Shown piece after piece: positions 7,805-15,075 of a stretch of DNA of 24,222 bases. How positions within the stretch are numbered: position 1 is the first letter of the stretch; the number at the start of each line of letters is the position of its first letter. The notes beneath the pieces were generated by a model. It saw only the letters and a list, made by a program, of their open reading frames with translations. It was not told the DNA's origin and made no database searches. The position numbers and the translations under genes are program-made. The stretch is from CAZJJY01 sp964546445. GTDB lineage: Bacteria; Patescibacteriota; Microgenomatia; PFEM01; JAPLYW01. Location of the stretch: contig CAZJJY010000005.1 of NCBI GenBank assembly GCA_964546445.1, forward strand, positions 1 through 24,222. The letters run 5' to 3'.

Positions 7805-8229
7805 AAAGTAGTATTTGAACTAGCTACTCCGTAATTACATTCATCATCACCACAAGTCGTCCCTGAATAATTCCCGATACTTGGATCTTGCTCATTTTCT
7901 AGTCTAGCATAAATTTTATAATAAGTTCCATCCGTTTCATAAAAATAATCACCAAATCTAACATCAGTTGGCATTTCTTTTATATATAAAGTATTATTAG
8001 CATCTTCAAAAGCACTTCCACCAGCTGGATAATCACCAACATCAGGATATTGACCATAATCGTTATAATACATTTCCAAGGCTTTTTGGATTTGAGACAA
8101 GTTACTCTTTCGCTTACTGTCTCGACCTTTTAACTGAGAGGTCCGAAAACTAGATAAACCAACAGTGGCAAGTAAGCCTAAAATGGCGATAACGACTAAA
8201 AGCTCGATTAATGTAAAACCTTTTTTCAT
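7801..8229 (-). CDS. Type IV prepilin, tandem array paralogue
   Basis: A 142-residue prepilin from the ATG at 8229, giving the minimal leader MKKG and mature start FTLIELLVVIAILGLLATVG. A TTG start at 8247 is possible but would overlap the upstream gene. The shared core appears as GRDSKRKSNLSQIQKALEMYY, then GQYPDV. A C-terminal CGDDECNYG cluster resembles the CGSEDCNY of the 6477-6884 pilin, which links the two as recent duplicates. Confidence 0.91.
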   Translation of the reverse strand: MKKGFTLIELLVVIAILGLLATVGLSSFRTSQLKGRDSKRKSNLSQIQKALEMYYNDYGQYPDVGDYPAGGSAFEDANNTLYIKEMPTDVRFGDYFYETDGTYYKIYARLENEQDPSIGNYSGTTCGDDECNYGVASSNTTL

Positions 8230-8234
8230 TTTAA

Positions 8235-8972
8235 TTAAGGCACACAAGCTGGGTAAGGTTGGCTACAACCCGCAGCTTTACAACCATCACAAGTATCATT
8301 ACAAACCGCACCCGATGCTCCCTCTACAGTAACATTACAAAACCCTCCTTGTCCAACACAAGTAAACCAAACAGGGCAAGACAGAGTAGGAGTTGGTGTT
8401 GGCGTTTGTGTTGGCGTTTGTGTTGGCGTATTAGTTGGAGACCCTCCACCAATTGTAGGTGTAGGAATAAAAGTAGGTACTCCTGGAGGGAATGGGGGAT
8501 AAACTTCACCTGGTTGACTAACTAAATCTTCAACATTAGGACTAGTCACAAGATAGTTAAATGGCCCACAAATTTCTGAAGTACAACCAATTTTTTCAAT
8601 AATAGGATCTTGTCCATATTCTAAACTAGTAAAGATTTTATACCATTTTTTACAAGTACCCTCTGTAGAAACTGAATAATAATATATATTTACCCCTGAA
8701 TTTATAGGATCACAGAAAACTTCTCTAATATAAGGAGCTAAATTATCCTTACATTCTAAAACATCAGGATAACAAAGATTATCATTATTATAATCTTCCA
8801 AAACTCGTTGTAATTTAGCTAAATCAGATTTTCTTCGACCATCCCTAGCTCTTGTCATATAAATCTGAAAGATAAATAAAGAAATTAAAATAAGGATACC
8901 AAGGATAGCTACTGTAATTAGAAGTTCAATTAAGGTGAAAGCTTTCTTGTGAATTTCTTTTCTAGTTTTCAT
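8235..8972 (-). CDS. Large stalked prepilin with Thr/Pro linker and Cys-rich tip
   Basis: A 245-residue prepilin from the ATG at 8972; a TTG at 9005 would add 11 residues inside pilD. The leader ends KKA rather than KKG, followed by FTLIELLITVAILGILILIS, so the residue before the cut is Ala. The array core ARDGRRKSDLAKLQRVLED is present. After a pilin-size globular domain comes a Pro/Thr-rich linker (TPTQTPTQTPTPTPT), then a C-terminal module of about 50 residues with eight Cys. The layout (pilin, extended stalk, disulphide-rich tip) suggests a surface adhesin or capping subunit. That role is inference; the module fold is not recognised. Confidence 0.88.
   Translation of the reverse strand: MKTRKEIHKKAFTLIELLITVAILGILILISLFIFQIYMTRARDGRRKSDLAKLQRVLEDYNNDNLCYPDVLECKDNLAPYIREVFCDPINSGVNIYYYSVSTEGTCKKWYKIFTSLEYGQDPIIEKIGCTSEICGPFNYLVTSPNVEDLVSQPGEVYPPFPPGVPTFIPTPTIGGGSPTNTPTQTPTQTPTPTPTLSCPVWFTCVGQGGFCNVTVEGASGAVCNDTCDGCKAAGCSQPYPACVP
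8398..8429 (-). repeat. 12-bp tandem repeat encoding the PTQT pilin stalk
   Basis: GTTGGCGTTTGT (plus strand) occurs twice in full and once in part. It encodes TPTQ units on the minus strand. Slippage here would lengthen or shorten the stalk in whole four-residue steps without a frameshift. Confidence 0.8.
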
Positions 8973-8973
8973 C

Positions 8974-9711
8974 TTACCAAAATAATTGCCAAATTTTTTC
9001 TCCAAAAAATAAACTTATAAAAGTTGCCAGAACTAAAAAAGGGCCAAAAGGAATTTTACTTTTAAACCTTTTTTTCTTGACCAAAACCAGTATTACACCT
9101 AAAACAGCCCCTGTCAAGAAAGCTAGATATAAGGCAACAATAGTTTTTGGAAAACCTAAAAAAAGACCGACAAGAAGACCTAATTTGATATCCCCTAAAC
9201 CCATCCCTTTAAATCTTGTTATTAAAACTAAAATATAGAAAAACAAGGCGACACCTAACCCTGTAAAAACAGCAAACCAATCACCCTTAATCAAAAGAAA
9301 AAGAAAAAGGAAAAAAATAGCCGGATAAGTCAAATGATCGGGGACGGTCATATAACGAAGATCAGACAAAAACAAAGCTATTAAAACATAGCTAATGAGA
9401 AGATTTAAAAATAAAATTTCTAAATTTCCTTTAAAAGTAAAATAGATAACAACTGACACTAACCCGCTGACAAGTTCAACTAGGGGATAGTGAATAGAAA
9501 TTTGCTTACGACAAAAACGGCATTGCCCCTTAAGTAAGACAAAAGAAATTAAGGGGATATTATCATACCACCTTAATTTCTTCTTACAACGTGGGCAATA
9601 AGATCTTCCTACTAAAAAACCCTTCAAATCTGTCTCGTTTAAACGATAAACGAAACAATTAACCAAACTGCCTATAATCAGTCCAAAAACAAAGATTAAC
9701 AGACCCATCAT
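8974..9711 (-). CDS. pilD: Prepilin peptidase (type IV leader peptidase/N-methyltransferase)
   Basis: A polytopic aspartic protease of 245 residues from the ATG at 9711. That ATG overlaps the preceding stop by one base (TAATG); a TTG six codons upstream is less likely. The cytoplasmic loop has the zinc-binding pairs CPRC and CRFC (about residues 39-42 and 64-67). The catalytic Asp are in LSDLRYMTVPD (about 117) and the GLGD motif MGLGDIKLG (about 174). Several hydrophobic helices follow. It cleaves prepilin leaders after Gly and methylates the new N-terminus. It sits among its substrates in the pilin operon; one of them carries Ala instead of Gly at -1. Confidence 0.95.
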   Translation of the reverse strand: MMGLLIFVFGLIIGSLVNCFVYRLNETDLKGFLVGRSYCPRCKKKLRWYDNIPLISFVLLKGQCRFCRKQISIHYPLVELVSGLVSVVIYFTFKGNLEILFLNLLISYVLIALFLSDLRYMTVPDHLTYPAIFFLFLFLLIKGDWFAVFTGLGVALFFYILVLITRFKGMGLGDIKLGLLVGLFLGFPKTIVALYLAFLTGAVLGVILVLVKKKRFKSKIPFGPFLVLATFISLFFGEKIWQLFW

Positions 9712-10316
9712 TATGGAAGACAAATACAATTTTCAGAATCTCCTAAAGCTCCTACTAAAGCATCACAACTTCCACACGCAGTAGCTGGAAAATCAGCAGG
9801 GACTCCTTCTACATCACATCTTCTTTCTGCCTCTGTAGAAAAAGCTCCAGATTGCGGACTAAAACATATATAAAGACTATCTCCAGAGTCACCACCATAT
9901 TCCATATACAAGGCATTATAATTACTTGCTCTCAATCTAGTAGAAAAAGATGCTTTAACTTCATCAGCTCCCGTACCACAAGCCGCAATACCACCTCCTT
10001 GAGCTATTTTATCTAAGAGAGGACAGTTACTTGGATCTTCAACATCTTCAACTGGACCCCAAGCGATTGCATCTGTATCATCAGAATCCTCTTGCCATGG
10101 CCAAAGACCTTGAGTAGCATTGTAACGATCAATAGCCGATAACAATTGTTCTGCATCACCTCTTGATCCAGTATCTCGACCTCTATTAATTTGCTCAATA
10201 GGGTTAATAGTAGCCAAAACAGCTACGGCCAAAATACCTAAAACGGCGATAACAATTAAAAGCTCAATCATGGTAAAACCACGATTAAGTTTCTCTTTAA
10301 TTTTTAATATTTTCAA
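9711..10316 (-). CDS. Type IV prepilin, PilA-like candidate major pilin
   Basis: A 201-residue prepilin with leader MKILKIKEKLNRG and mature start FTMIELLIVIAVLGILAVAV. The NPIEQINRGRDTGSRGDAEQLLSAIDRY segment after the helix differs from the array core. The C-terminal domain is rich in Cys, including CGSC and a terminal CICLP. The start is TTG, backed by a full AAAGGAGGTGA Shine-Dalgarno nine bases upstream. As the first pilin after pilC, with the strongest ribosome-binding site, it is the best candidate for the major subunit; that is inference from position and translation signals. Confidence 0.88.
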   Translation of the reverse strand: MKILKIKEKLNRGFTMIELLIVIAVLGILAVAVLATINPIEQINRGRDTGSRGDAEQLLSAIDRYNATQGLWPWQEDSDDTDAIAWGPVEDVEDPSNCPLLDKIAQGGGIAACGTGADEVKASFSTRLRASNYNALYMEYGGDSGDSLYICFSPQSGAFSTEAERRCDVEGVPADFPATACGSCDALVGALGDSENCICLP

Positions 10317-10358
10317 TTCTCTTTTTCACCTCCTTTCCAATTTTTAAAGTAATATTTT

Positions 10359-11561
10359 TTAAAACTGCGAGGTTAGGTTATAAATCGGTGTGATGATAGA
10401 AATCATCAAGAAACCAACTCCTACCCCCAATATAATCATGATAATTGGCTCAATTGCTGTTGTCAATCCTTTAACGGCGGCGTCAGCTTCTTGTTCAAAA
10501 AAAACAGAAACTTTTTCTAGAACTTCATCAAGCTTACCTGTCTCTTCACCAACAGCAATCATTTGCGGTAAGATTGGTGGAAAGATCTCTGTTCTATCTA
10601 GGGCAGTTGCCAAAGGGATCCCTTTTTCTACCGCCTTACTTGCTTCTTTCATTTTATCTTCATATTTAGGACTACCTAAAGCACTGCAAGTAATATTTAG
10701 AGCTTCAACAATTAAAATGCCACTCCCAATCAACAAACCTAAAGTACGAGTGAACTCTGTTAAAATTAAAGCCTTTCTTAATTTACCAATAATAGGAAGA
10801 TTAAAAGTAAGTTCATCAAGTTGTTTTCTAGACTGAGGATTCTTTAATAAAAATTTACCTAAGAAAATCAATCCACCCACCATCATTAAAGCTAGCCACC
10901 AATAATTGGTCGCAAACTTAGAAACACCCATAAGCAATTTTGTCATGGCCGGAAGTTCTGCTTGGAAGTCTTCATAAATAGAAGTCAATTTAGGAATAAC
11001 AAAAATTATCATAATAATAACCACAATAAACATTCCTCCTACAACAATGGCTGGATAAACCATTGCTCCTATTACCTTTCGACGAAATTCTGTATTTTTT
11101 TCCAAATTATCAGCTAATCTTAAAAGTATTTTGTCTAATAAGCCAGCCGCTTCGCCAGCTCTAATTAAAGAAATATAAATTCTATCAAAAACTCGAGGAT
11201 ATTTTTCTAAAGCATCAGCCAAATTACTACCACCCTCAACCGATCTTGAAACTTCGCTTATTAGATGAGCTAAGGCTGGATTACTCTGATTTTCTAAAAT
11301 CCTCAAGGCTTTGGTAATGTTTAACCCCGCGTTAATCATCGTCGATAATTGGCGAGTAAAATTGACTTTATCCTGAGAAGTAACTCTTCCAAAACCTTTT
11401 TTTACCTGGATAGTTATGCTTTCACCTTTTTTGCTTAAGGTGATGACTAGAAGATTTTTCTCTCGAAGAATTTTAGCCGCTTGTTCCTGACTAATAGCCT
11501 CAACTAACCCTTCAACCGATTTACCTTCCTTATCTTTAGCCTTATATTTAAATTTTTCCAT
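10359..11561 (-). CDS. pilC: Type IV pilus platform protein PilC
   Basis: A 400-residue polytopic inner-membrane protein of the GspF/PilC family. An N-terminal cytoplasmic segment (KYKAKDKEGKSVEGLVEA) is typical. Two T2SSF repeats follow at about residues 66-190 (QLSTMINAGLNITKAL, RAGEAAGLLDKIL) and 265-390 (RTLGLLIGSGILIVEAL, AVGEETGKLDEVLEK). Membrane helices lie near 170-190, 221-237 and 371-391. PilC is the platform through which PilB and PilT drive pilin addition and removal. It starts 2 bp after pilT, with an AAGGAAAGG ribosome-binding region. Confidence 0.96.
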   Translation of the reverse strand: MEKFKYKAKDKEGKSVEGLVEAISQEQAAKILREKNLLVITLSKKGESITIQVKKGFGRVTSQDKVNFTRQLSTMINAGLNITKALRILENQSNPALAHLISEVSRSVEGGSNLADALEKYPRVFDRIYISLIRAGEAAGLLDKILLRLADNLEKNTEFRRKVIGAMVYPAIVVGGMFIVVIIMIIFVIPKLTSIYEDFQAELPAMTKLLMGVSKFATNYWWLALMMVGGLIFLGKFLLKNPQSRKQLDELTFNLPIIGKLRKALILTEFTRTLGLLIGSGILIVEALNITCSALGSPKYEDKMKEASKAVEKGIPLATALDRTEIFPPILPQMIAVGEETGKLDEVLEKVSVFFEQEADAAVKGLTTAIEPIIMIILGVGVGFLMISIITPIYNLTSQF

Positions 11562-11562
11562 A

Positions 11563-12621
11563 TTACCTTTCCTTAGTTAATCTCATTAGCTCTTCAGGTC
11601 TTAAAGCAAAACCTTGAGCAGTTTCTAAACTAACTTTTCCTCTCTTAACTAAATCGGCTAAATCCATCTCTAAGGTTTTCATTCCTATACCGGCAGAAGT
11701 TTGAAGAATTGTATCAATAAGATGAGCTTTCCCTTCTCTAATAGAGTTTCTAACCGCTGAATTAGCTATTAGAATCTCTGTGGCTGGCAATCTTCCACCT
11801 TCAAGTGAGGGCAAAAGCCTCAAAGACAAAATCGCTTCTAAGCTAGCAGCAAACTGCGTTCTTACTTGGTCTTGTTGATTAGCTGGGAAAACATCAATAA
11901 TTCGGTTAATTGTCTGAGCTGTTGAGTTGGTGTGTAAAGTGGCAAAAACTAAATGGCCAGTTTCGGCGATAGTTAAAGCAGAAGCAATCGTTTCATAATC
12001 ACGCATTTCTCCAATCATAACTACATTAGGATCTTCGCGGAGACAAGAACGTAAGGCTACTTGCCAAGAGTGAGTATCAGCCCTCATCTCTCTTTGGGAA
12101 ACAATAGCTTTTTGATGAGTAAAAACATATTCTATTGGATCCTCAATTGTCACAATATGAACGGGACGCAGTTGATTAATCTCATCAACAATAGAAGCTA
12201 AAGCGGTTGATTTACCGTGACCAGTAGGCCCAGTTACAAGAACAAAACCCTGATTGAGTTTGGCAAAAGTATGACAAATTTCTGGTAAATTTAACTCACT
12301 AATAGTAGGAACCTTACTTGGAATAAATCTTAGAGCAGCGGCCAAACTCCCTTTTTGGTGATAAGCATTAACTCTGAAACGATTTTGATCTTTGTAATTT
12401 ATAGAAAAATCAAGTTCTTTATTTACCGAAAGGACTTCTTTTTGTTCTTCGTTTACCAGAGCAAAAACCAAATCTTTTACTTGATCTTTAGTTAAAGATT
12501 CTATCCCAGCAATTGGTGATAAAATTCCATTGACTCTTATCATTGGCGGAACGCCAGGCAAAAAATGCAAGTCTGAAGCTTTTTTATTAATAGTAAATTC
12601 TAATAGTTTATTAATATCCAT
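11563..12621 (-). CDS. pilT: Pilus retraction ATPase PilT
   Basis: A 352-residue hexameric ATPase of the PilT/GspE family. Walker A is GPTGHGKS at 131-138 (His where most have Ser), the Asp box is around IEDPIEYVF (159-167), Walker B is VMIGEMRD (201-208) and the His box is TGHLVFATLH (221-230). The C-terminal SIREGKAHLIDTILQTS corresponds to the AIRNLIRE retraction motif of PilT, seen here as VRNSIRE. PilT disassembles the pilus and powers twitching and DNA uptake in other bacteria. It starts one base after the pilB stop. Confidence 0.95.
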   Translation of the reverse strand: MDINKLLEFTINKKASDLHFLPGVPPMIRVNGILSPIAGIESLTKDQVKDLVFALVNEEQKEVLSVNKELDFSINYKDQNRFRVNAYHQKGSLAAALRFIPSKVPTISELNLPEICHTFAKLNQGFVLVTGPTGHGKSTALASIVDEINQLRPVHIVTIEDPIEYVFTHQKAIVSQREMRADTHSWQVALRSCLREDPNVVMIGEMRDYETIASALTIAETGHLVFATLHTNSTAQTINRIIDVFPANQQDQVRTQFAASLEAILSLRLLPSLEGGRLPATEILIANSAVRNSIREGKAHLIDTILQTSAGIGMKTLEMDLADLVKRGKVSLETAQGFALRPEELMRLTKER

Positions 12622-12622
12622 A

Positions 12623-14200
12623 TTATTCTTGGGCCACTCTTAGTACTTCTTCTATACTAGTAATTCCCTCTAGAGCTTTCAAGTAACCATCTTGTTTTAA
12701 GGTAATCATTCCTTCTTCTAAAGCTTGTTTACTAATTGCTCCAGCCGCAGCTCGCTCTAAACATAAACGGGCAATTTTTTCAGTTATTGGTAAAACCTCA
12801 AAAATACCAACCCTCCCAATATAACCACTATTATTACATTCCGAACATTTTTTACCTCGATAAAGTTTTATTTTTCCTTTTTCTTGATAAAGATTGCCTA
12901 AAACTTTTTTAATATCCTCAACCACTTCAACTGGGGGATCATATTCTTCTTTACAATTAGGACACACTTTCCTCAAAACCCTTTGAGAAACAATACAAGT
13001 CATGGCAGAAGCTAACAGAAATGGTTCCGCTCCCAAATCCAAAAGACGAGGAATAGCTCCAGCAGCATCATTAGTATGAAGAGTAGAAAAAACCAAATGA
13101 CCTGTTAGAGAAGCTTGAATAGCTAAGCCAGTTGTTTCACTATCACGAATCTCTCCGACCATGATAATATTAGGATCTTGTCTTAAGAAACTACGCATTC
13201 CAGAGGCAAAAGTAAGACCAGCGGCTGGATTAACCTGAACTTGATTGACTCCGGCAATTTGATATTCAACCGGATCCTCCAAAGTGATAATATTAACCTT
13301 GGCTGTATTTATCCTGGATAAAAGGGAATACAGGGTTGTTGTTTTACCAGAACCAGTTGGTCCACAAACAATAATAATCCCGTGAGGACGTAAAACAGAA
13401 TCTTCTAAATTTTTTAAAGCTCTTCCTCTTAACCCCAATTCCGGTAAATCGGGGACACCCCCTGTTTTTTTCAAAAGTCTCATAACAATCTTTTCTCCAA
13501 AAACGGTTGGAAGAGAAGAAACACGCAAATCAACTTCTTGATTATCAGCTTTAAAATTAAAACGACCGTCTTGGGGAATTCTTTTCTCATCAATTTTCAT
13601 CCCAGAAAGAATTTTGATTCGAGAAATTACAGCATCATGAACTTTTCTAGGCAAAACGAGCTTCTCATGCAAAATACCGTCAACTCTGTAACGAACCCTC
13701 GTTTTTTCTTCATGAGGTTCAATATGAATATCAGAAGCACGGGATTTAACCGCAAATTCTAAGATAGTGGCCACAATTTTAGCTATTGGAGCTTCTCTAA
13801 TAATCTTTCCTAAAGAGGCAATATCAACTGTTTTTATTCCAGGCGTAGCCGGCATAACATCTTTTAAGGCCGCTTTTACCTCAGCAGAAAGGGGTTGGGA
13901 ATAAGCCGTTGCAATGGCCACCTTTACTTTCTCTGTATCGGCCATAAAAGGCTTTATTTTAGCCTTAGACTTCTTTTCAATAAACTCTATTATTTCTAAA
14001 TCCAAAGGATTAGACATCGCTACAGAAAGTTCATTTTTAGCCTTACTATATTCGAAGGGAATTAATAAATATCGTTCAGCTACTGATCGAGGCAGAAGAC
14101 TTAAACTTTCAGGACTAACAGCTTTTTCACTTAATTCAACATAAGGGATGTTGTAAAGCTGAGCTTCCGCTTTGGAAACCTGTTCTTCTGAAGCAAAATT
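12623..14200 (-). CDS. pilB: Pilus extension ATPase PilB (5' end lost in the N gap)
   Basis: The reading frame is open from the stop at 12623 to the gap at 14200, giving 525 visible residues. An ATG at 14017 is internal, because 61 upstream codons encode a T2SSE_N domain (SKAEAQLYNIPYVEL, LPRSVAERYLLIPFEY). Counting from that ATG, Walker A GPTGSGKT is at 219-226, Walker B IIMVGEIRD at 284-292, the His box TGHLVFSTLH at 305-314, and a zinc-binding tetracysteine CPNC...CSEC at 352-355 and 391-394. PilB polymerises pilin. The cut is an assembly artefact, not a pseudogene. Confidence 0.96.
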   Translation of the reverse strand, partial: NFASEEQVSKAEAQLYNIPYVELSEKAVSPESLSLLPRSVAERYLLIPFEYSKAKNELSVAMSNPLDLEIIEFIEKKSKAKIKPFMADTEKVKVAIATAYSQPLSAEVKAALKDVMPATPGIKTVDIASLGKIIREAPIAKIVATILEFAVKSRASDIHIEPHEEKTRVRYRVDGILHEKLVLPRKVHDAVISRIKILSGMKIDEKRIPQDGRFNFKADNQEVDLRVSSLPTVFGEKIVMRLLKKTGGVPDLPELGLRGRALKNLEDSVLRPHGIIIVCGPTGSGKTTTLYSLLSRINTAKVNIITLEDPVEYQIAGVNQVQVNPAAGLTFASGMRSFLRQDPNIIMVGEIRDSETTGLAIQASLTGHLVFSTLHTNDAAGAIPRLLDLGAEPFLLASAMTCIVSQRVLRKVCPNCKEEYDPPVEVVEDIKKVLGNLYQEKGKIKLYRGKKCSECNNSGYIGRVGIFEVLPITEKIARLCLERAAAGAISKQALEEGMITLKQDGYLKALEGITSIEEVLRVAQE

Positions 14201-14300
14201 NNNNNNNNNNNNNNNNNNNNNNNNNNNNNNNNNNNNNNNNNNNNNNNNNNNNNNNNNNNNNNNNNNNNNNNNNNNNNNNNNNNNNNNNNNNNNNNNNNNN
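14201..14300. other. Assembly gap (100 Ns)
   Basis: Exactly 100 unknown bases, the usual placeholder for a scaffold gap of unknown size. It removes the 5' end of pilB on the left and of the DNA polymerase III delta' gene on the right, plus any promoters between these divergent genes. Confidence 0.98.
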
Positions 14301-14302
14301 AA

Positions 14303-14998
14303 GACATTAAAAGAGCCTTTGAAGAAGGAATAAAAATAGCTGAAGATTTTTTGACCAAATCAGTTAAAAATAATCCTGATTTTTTTCTTCTAGAAGATAC
14401 TAGTTCAATTAAAATCGATCAAATAAGGAATCTCCAACAAAAACTATCTTTGAAACCCTATTCCTCACCTTTTAAAGTTGCTCTTGTCCAAAAAGCTGAA
14501 AAATTAACTTTACCTGCACAACATTCATTCCTTAAAACTCTGGAAGAACCGCCAAAAAGATCTATTATTATCCTTGTCACAACTAACGAAAATTTACTCT
14601 TGCCGACTATTATTTCTCGTTGCCAGATTATAAAAATATCTAAAAAAATAAAAAGTTTAACTAAAATTAAAGCTTCGGAACATCTACTCTTAATTGATGA
14701 AATTTTTACTATCATAAAAGCAACCCCTGGGGAGAGGATATTAATCGCCGAAGAAAAATGTACGGACAAAGAAAAAACCATTAATTTTTGTCAGAAACAA
14801 ATTTTAGGCTGGCGTCTTTTATTATTATCTAAAAATAATTTATTAGATTTACAGGTTCAAAAAAAGAGTTTTATCCCTATTCCAGACAAGCAGATTGTGA
14901 GTGTATTAAAAAATCTTCAGGAAAGTCTTTTACTTTTAAAAACAAATACTAACCCCAAATTAATAGTCGAAAATCTATTGATTTCCTATCCTTTTTAG
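14303..14998 (+). CDS. holB: DNA polymerase III delta'-like clamp-loader subunit (5' end lost in gap)
   Basis: The frame is open from the gap: DIKRAFEEGIKIAEDFLTKS precedes the TTG at 14351, so that codon is not the start. The visible 231 residues hold the AAA+ pattern of delta': NPDFFLLED, the IKIDQIRNLQQKLSLKPY segment, KVALVQKAEKLTLPAQHSFL, then KTLEEPPKRSIIILVT (Walker B/sensor region) and TIISRCQI, the SRC motif shared by clamp-loader subunits. Walker A would lie in the gap. The protein helps load the sliding clamp. A delta'-like rather than tau/gamma role is suggested by size and the NPDF motif. A promoter for gyrB overlaps its 3' end. Confidence 0.88.
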   Translation, partial: DIKRAFEEGIKIAEDFLTKSVKNNPDFFLLEDTSSIKIDQIRNLQQKLSLKPYSSPFKVALVQKAEKLTLPAQHSFLKTLEEPPKRSIIILVTTNENLLLPTIISRCQIIKISKKIKSLTKIKASEHLLLIDEIFTIIKATPGERILIAEEKCTDKEKTINFCQKQILGWRLLLLSKNNLLDLQVQKKSFIPIPDKQIVSVLKNLQESLLLLKTNTNPKLIVENLLISYPF

Positions 14999-15006
14999 GT
15001 TAAAAT
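14978..15006 (+). promoter_or_regulatory. Predicted promoter of gyrB-gyrA
   Basis: TTGATT (14978-14983) and TAAAAT (15001-15006) are separated by 17 bp and overlap the end of the delta' gene. A start site near 15013 would give a leader of about 63 nt, the only long leader predicted in this window. Confidence 0.5.
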
Positions 15007-15030
15007 AGATATATACGCTTCGCGTAGACC

Positions 15031-15055
15031 CTTGTTTTTTAAGGTAAAAAACAAG
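15031..15055 (+). promoter_or_regulatory. Perfect hairpin in the gyrB leader
   Basis: CTTGTTTTTT and AAAAAACAAG form a perfect 10-bp stem around the 5-nt loop AAGGT, 20 nt before the gyrB ATG. No T-tract follows, so it is not a standard terminator. A small 4-bp stem (ACGC-TTC-GCGT, 15015-15025) lies just upstream. A role in mRNA stability or in control of gyrB is possible but unproven. Confidence 0.5.
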
Positions 15056-15075
15056 TCCTAGTTTCCAATTCTAAA

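Noticed and set aside
8398..8429. Short tandem repeat as a CRISPR array
   Set aside because: Units are 12 bp, directly adjacent, with no spacers, and encode protein.
8259..8525. Plus-strand frame over the stalked pilin
   Set aside because: Low-complexity shadow of the Thr/Pro repeat on the opposite strand; no homology or start signals.
12623..14017. PilB starting at the ATG at 14017
   Set aside because: Sixty-one upstream in-frame codons encode a recognisable T2SSE_N domain, so the ATG is internal.
14351..14353. TTG as the start of the delta' gene
   Set aside because: The frame is open upstream into the gap and codes for helix-like sequence typical of the family.
14131..14358. Minus-strand frame running through the N gap
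   Set aside because: Its middle is unknown bases; the flanks are the true pilB (minus, other frame) and delta' (plus) reading frames.
15031..15055. Rho-independent terminator for the delta' gene
   Set aside because: The stem is AT-rich and no T-run follows it.
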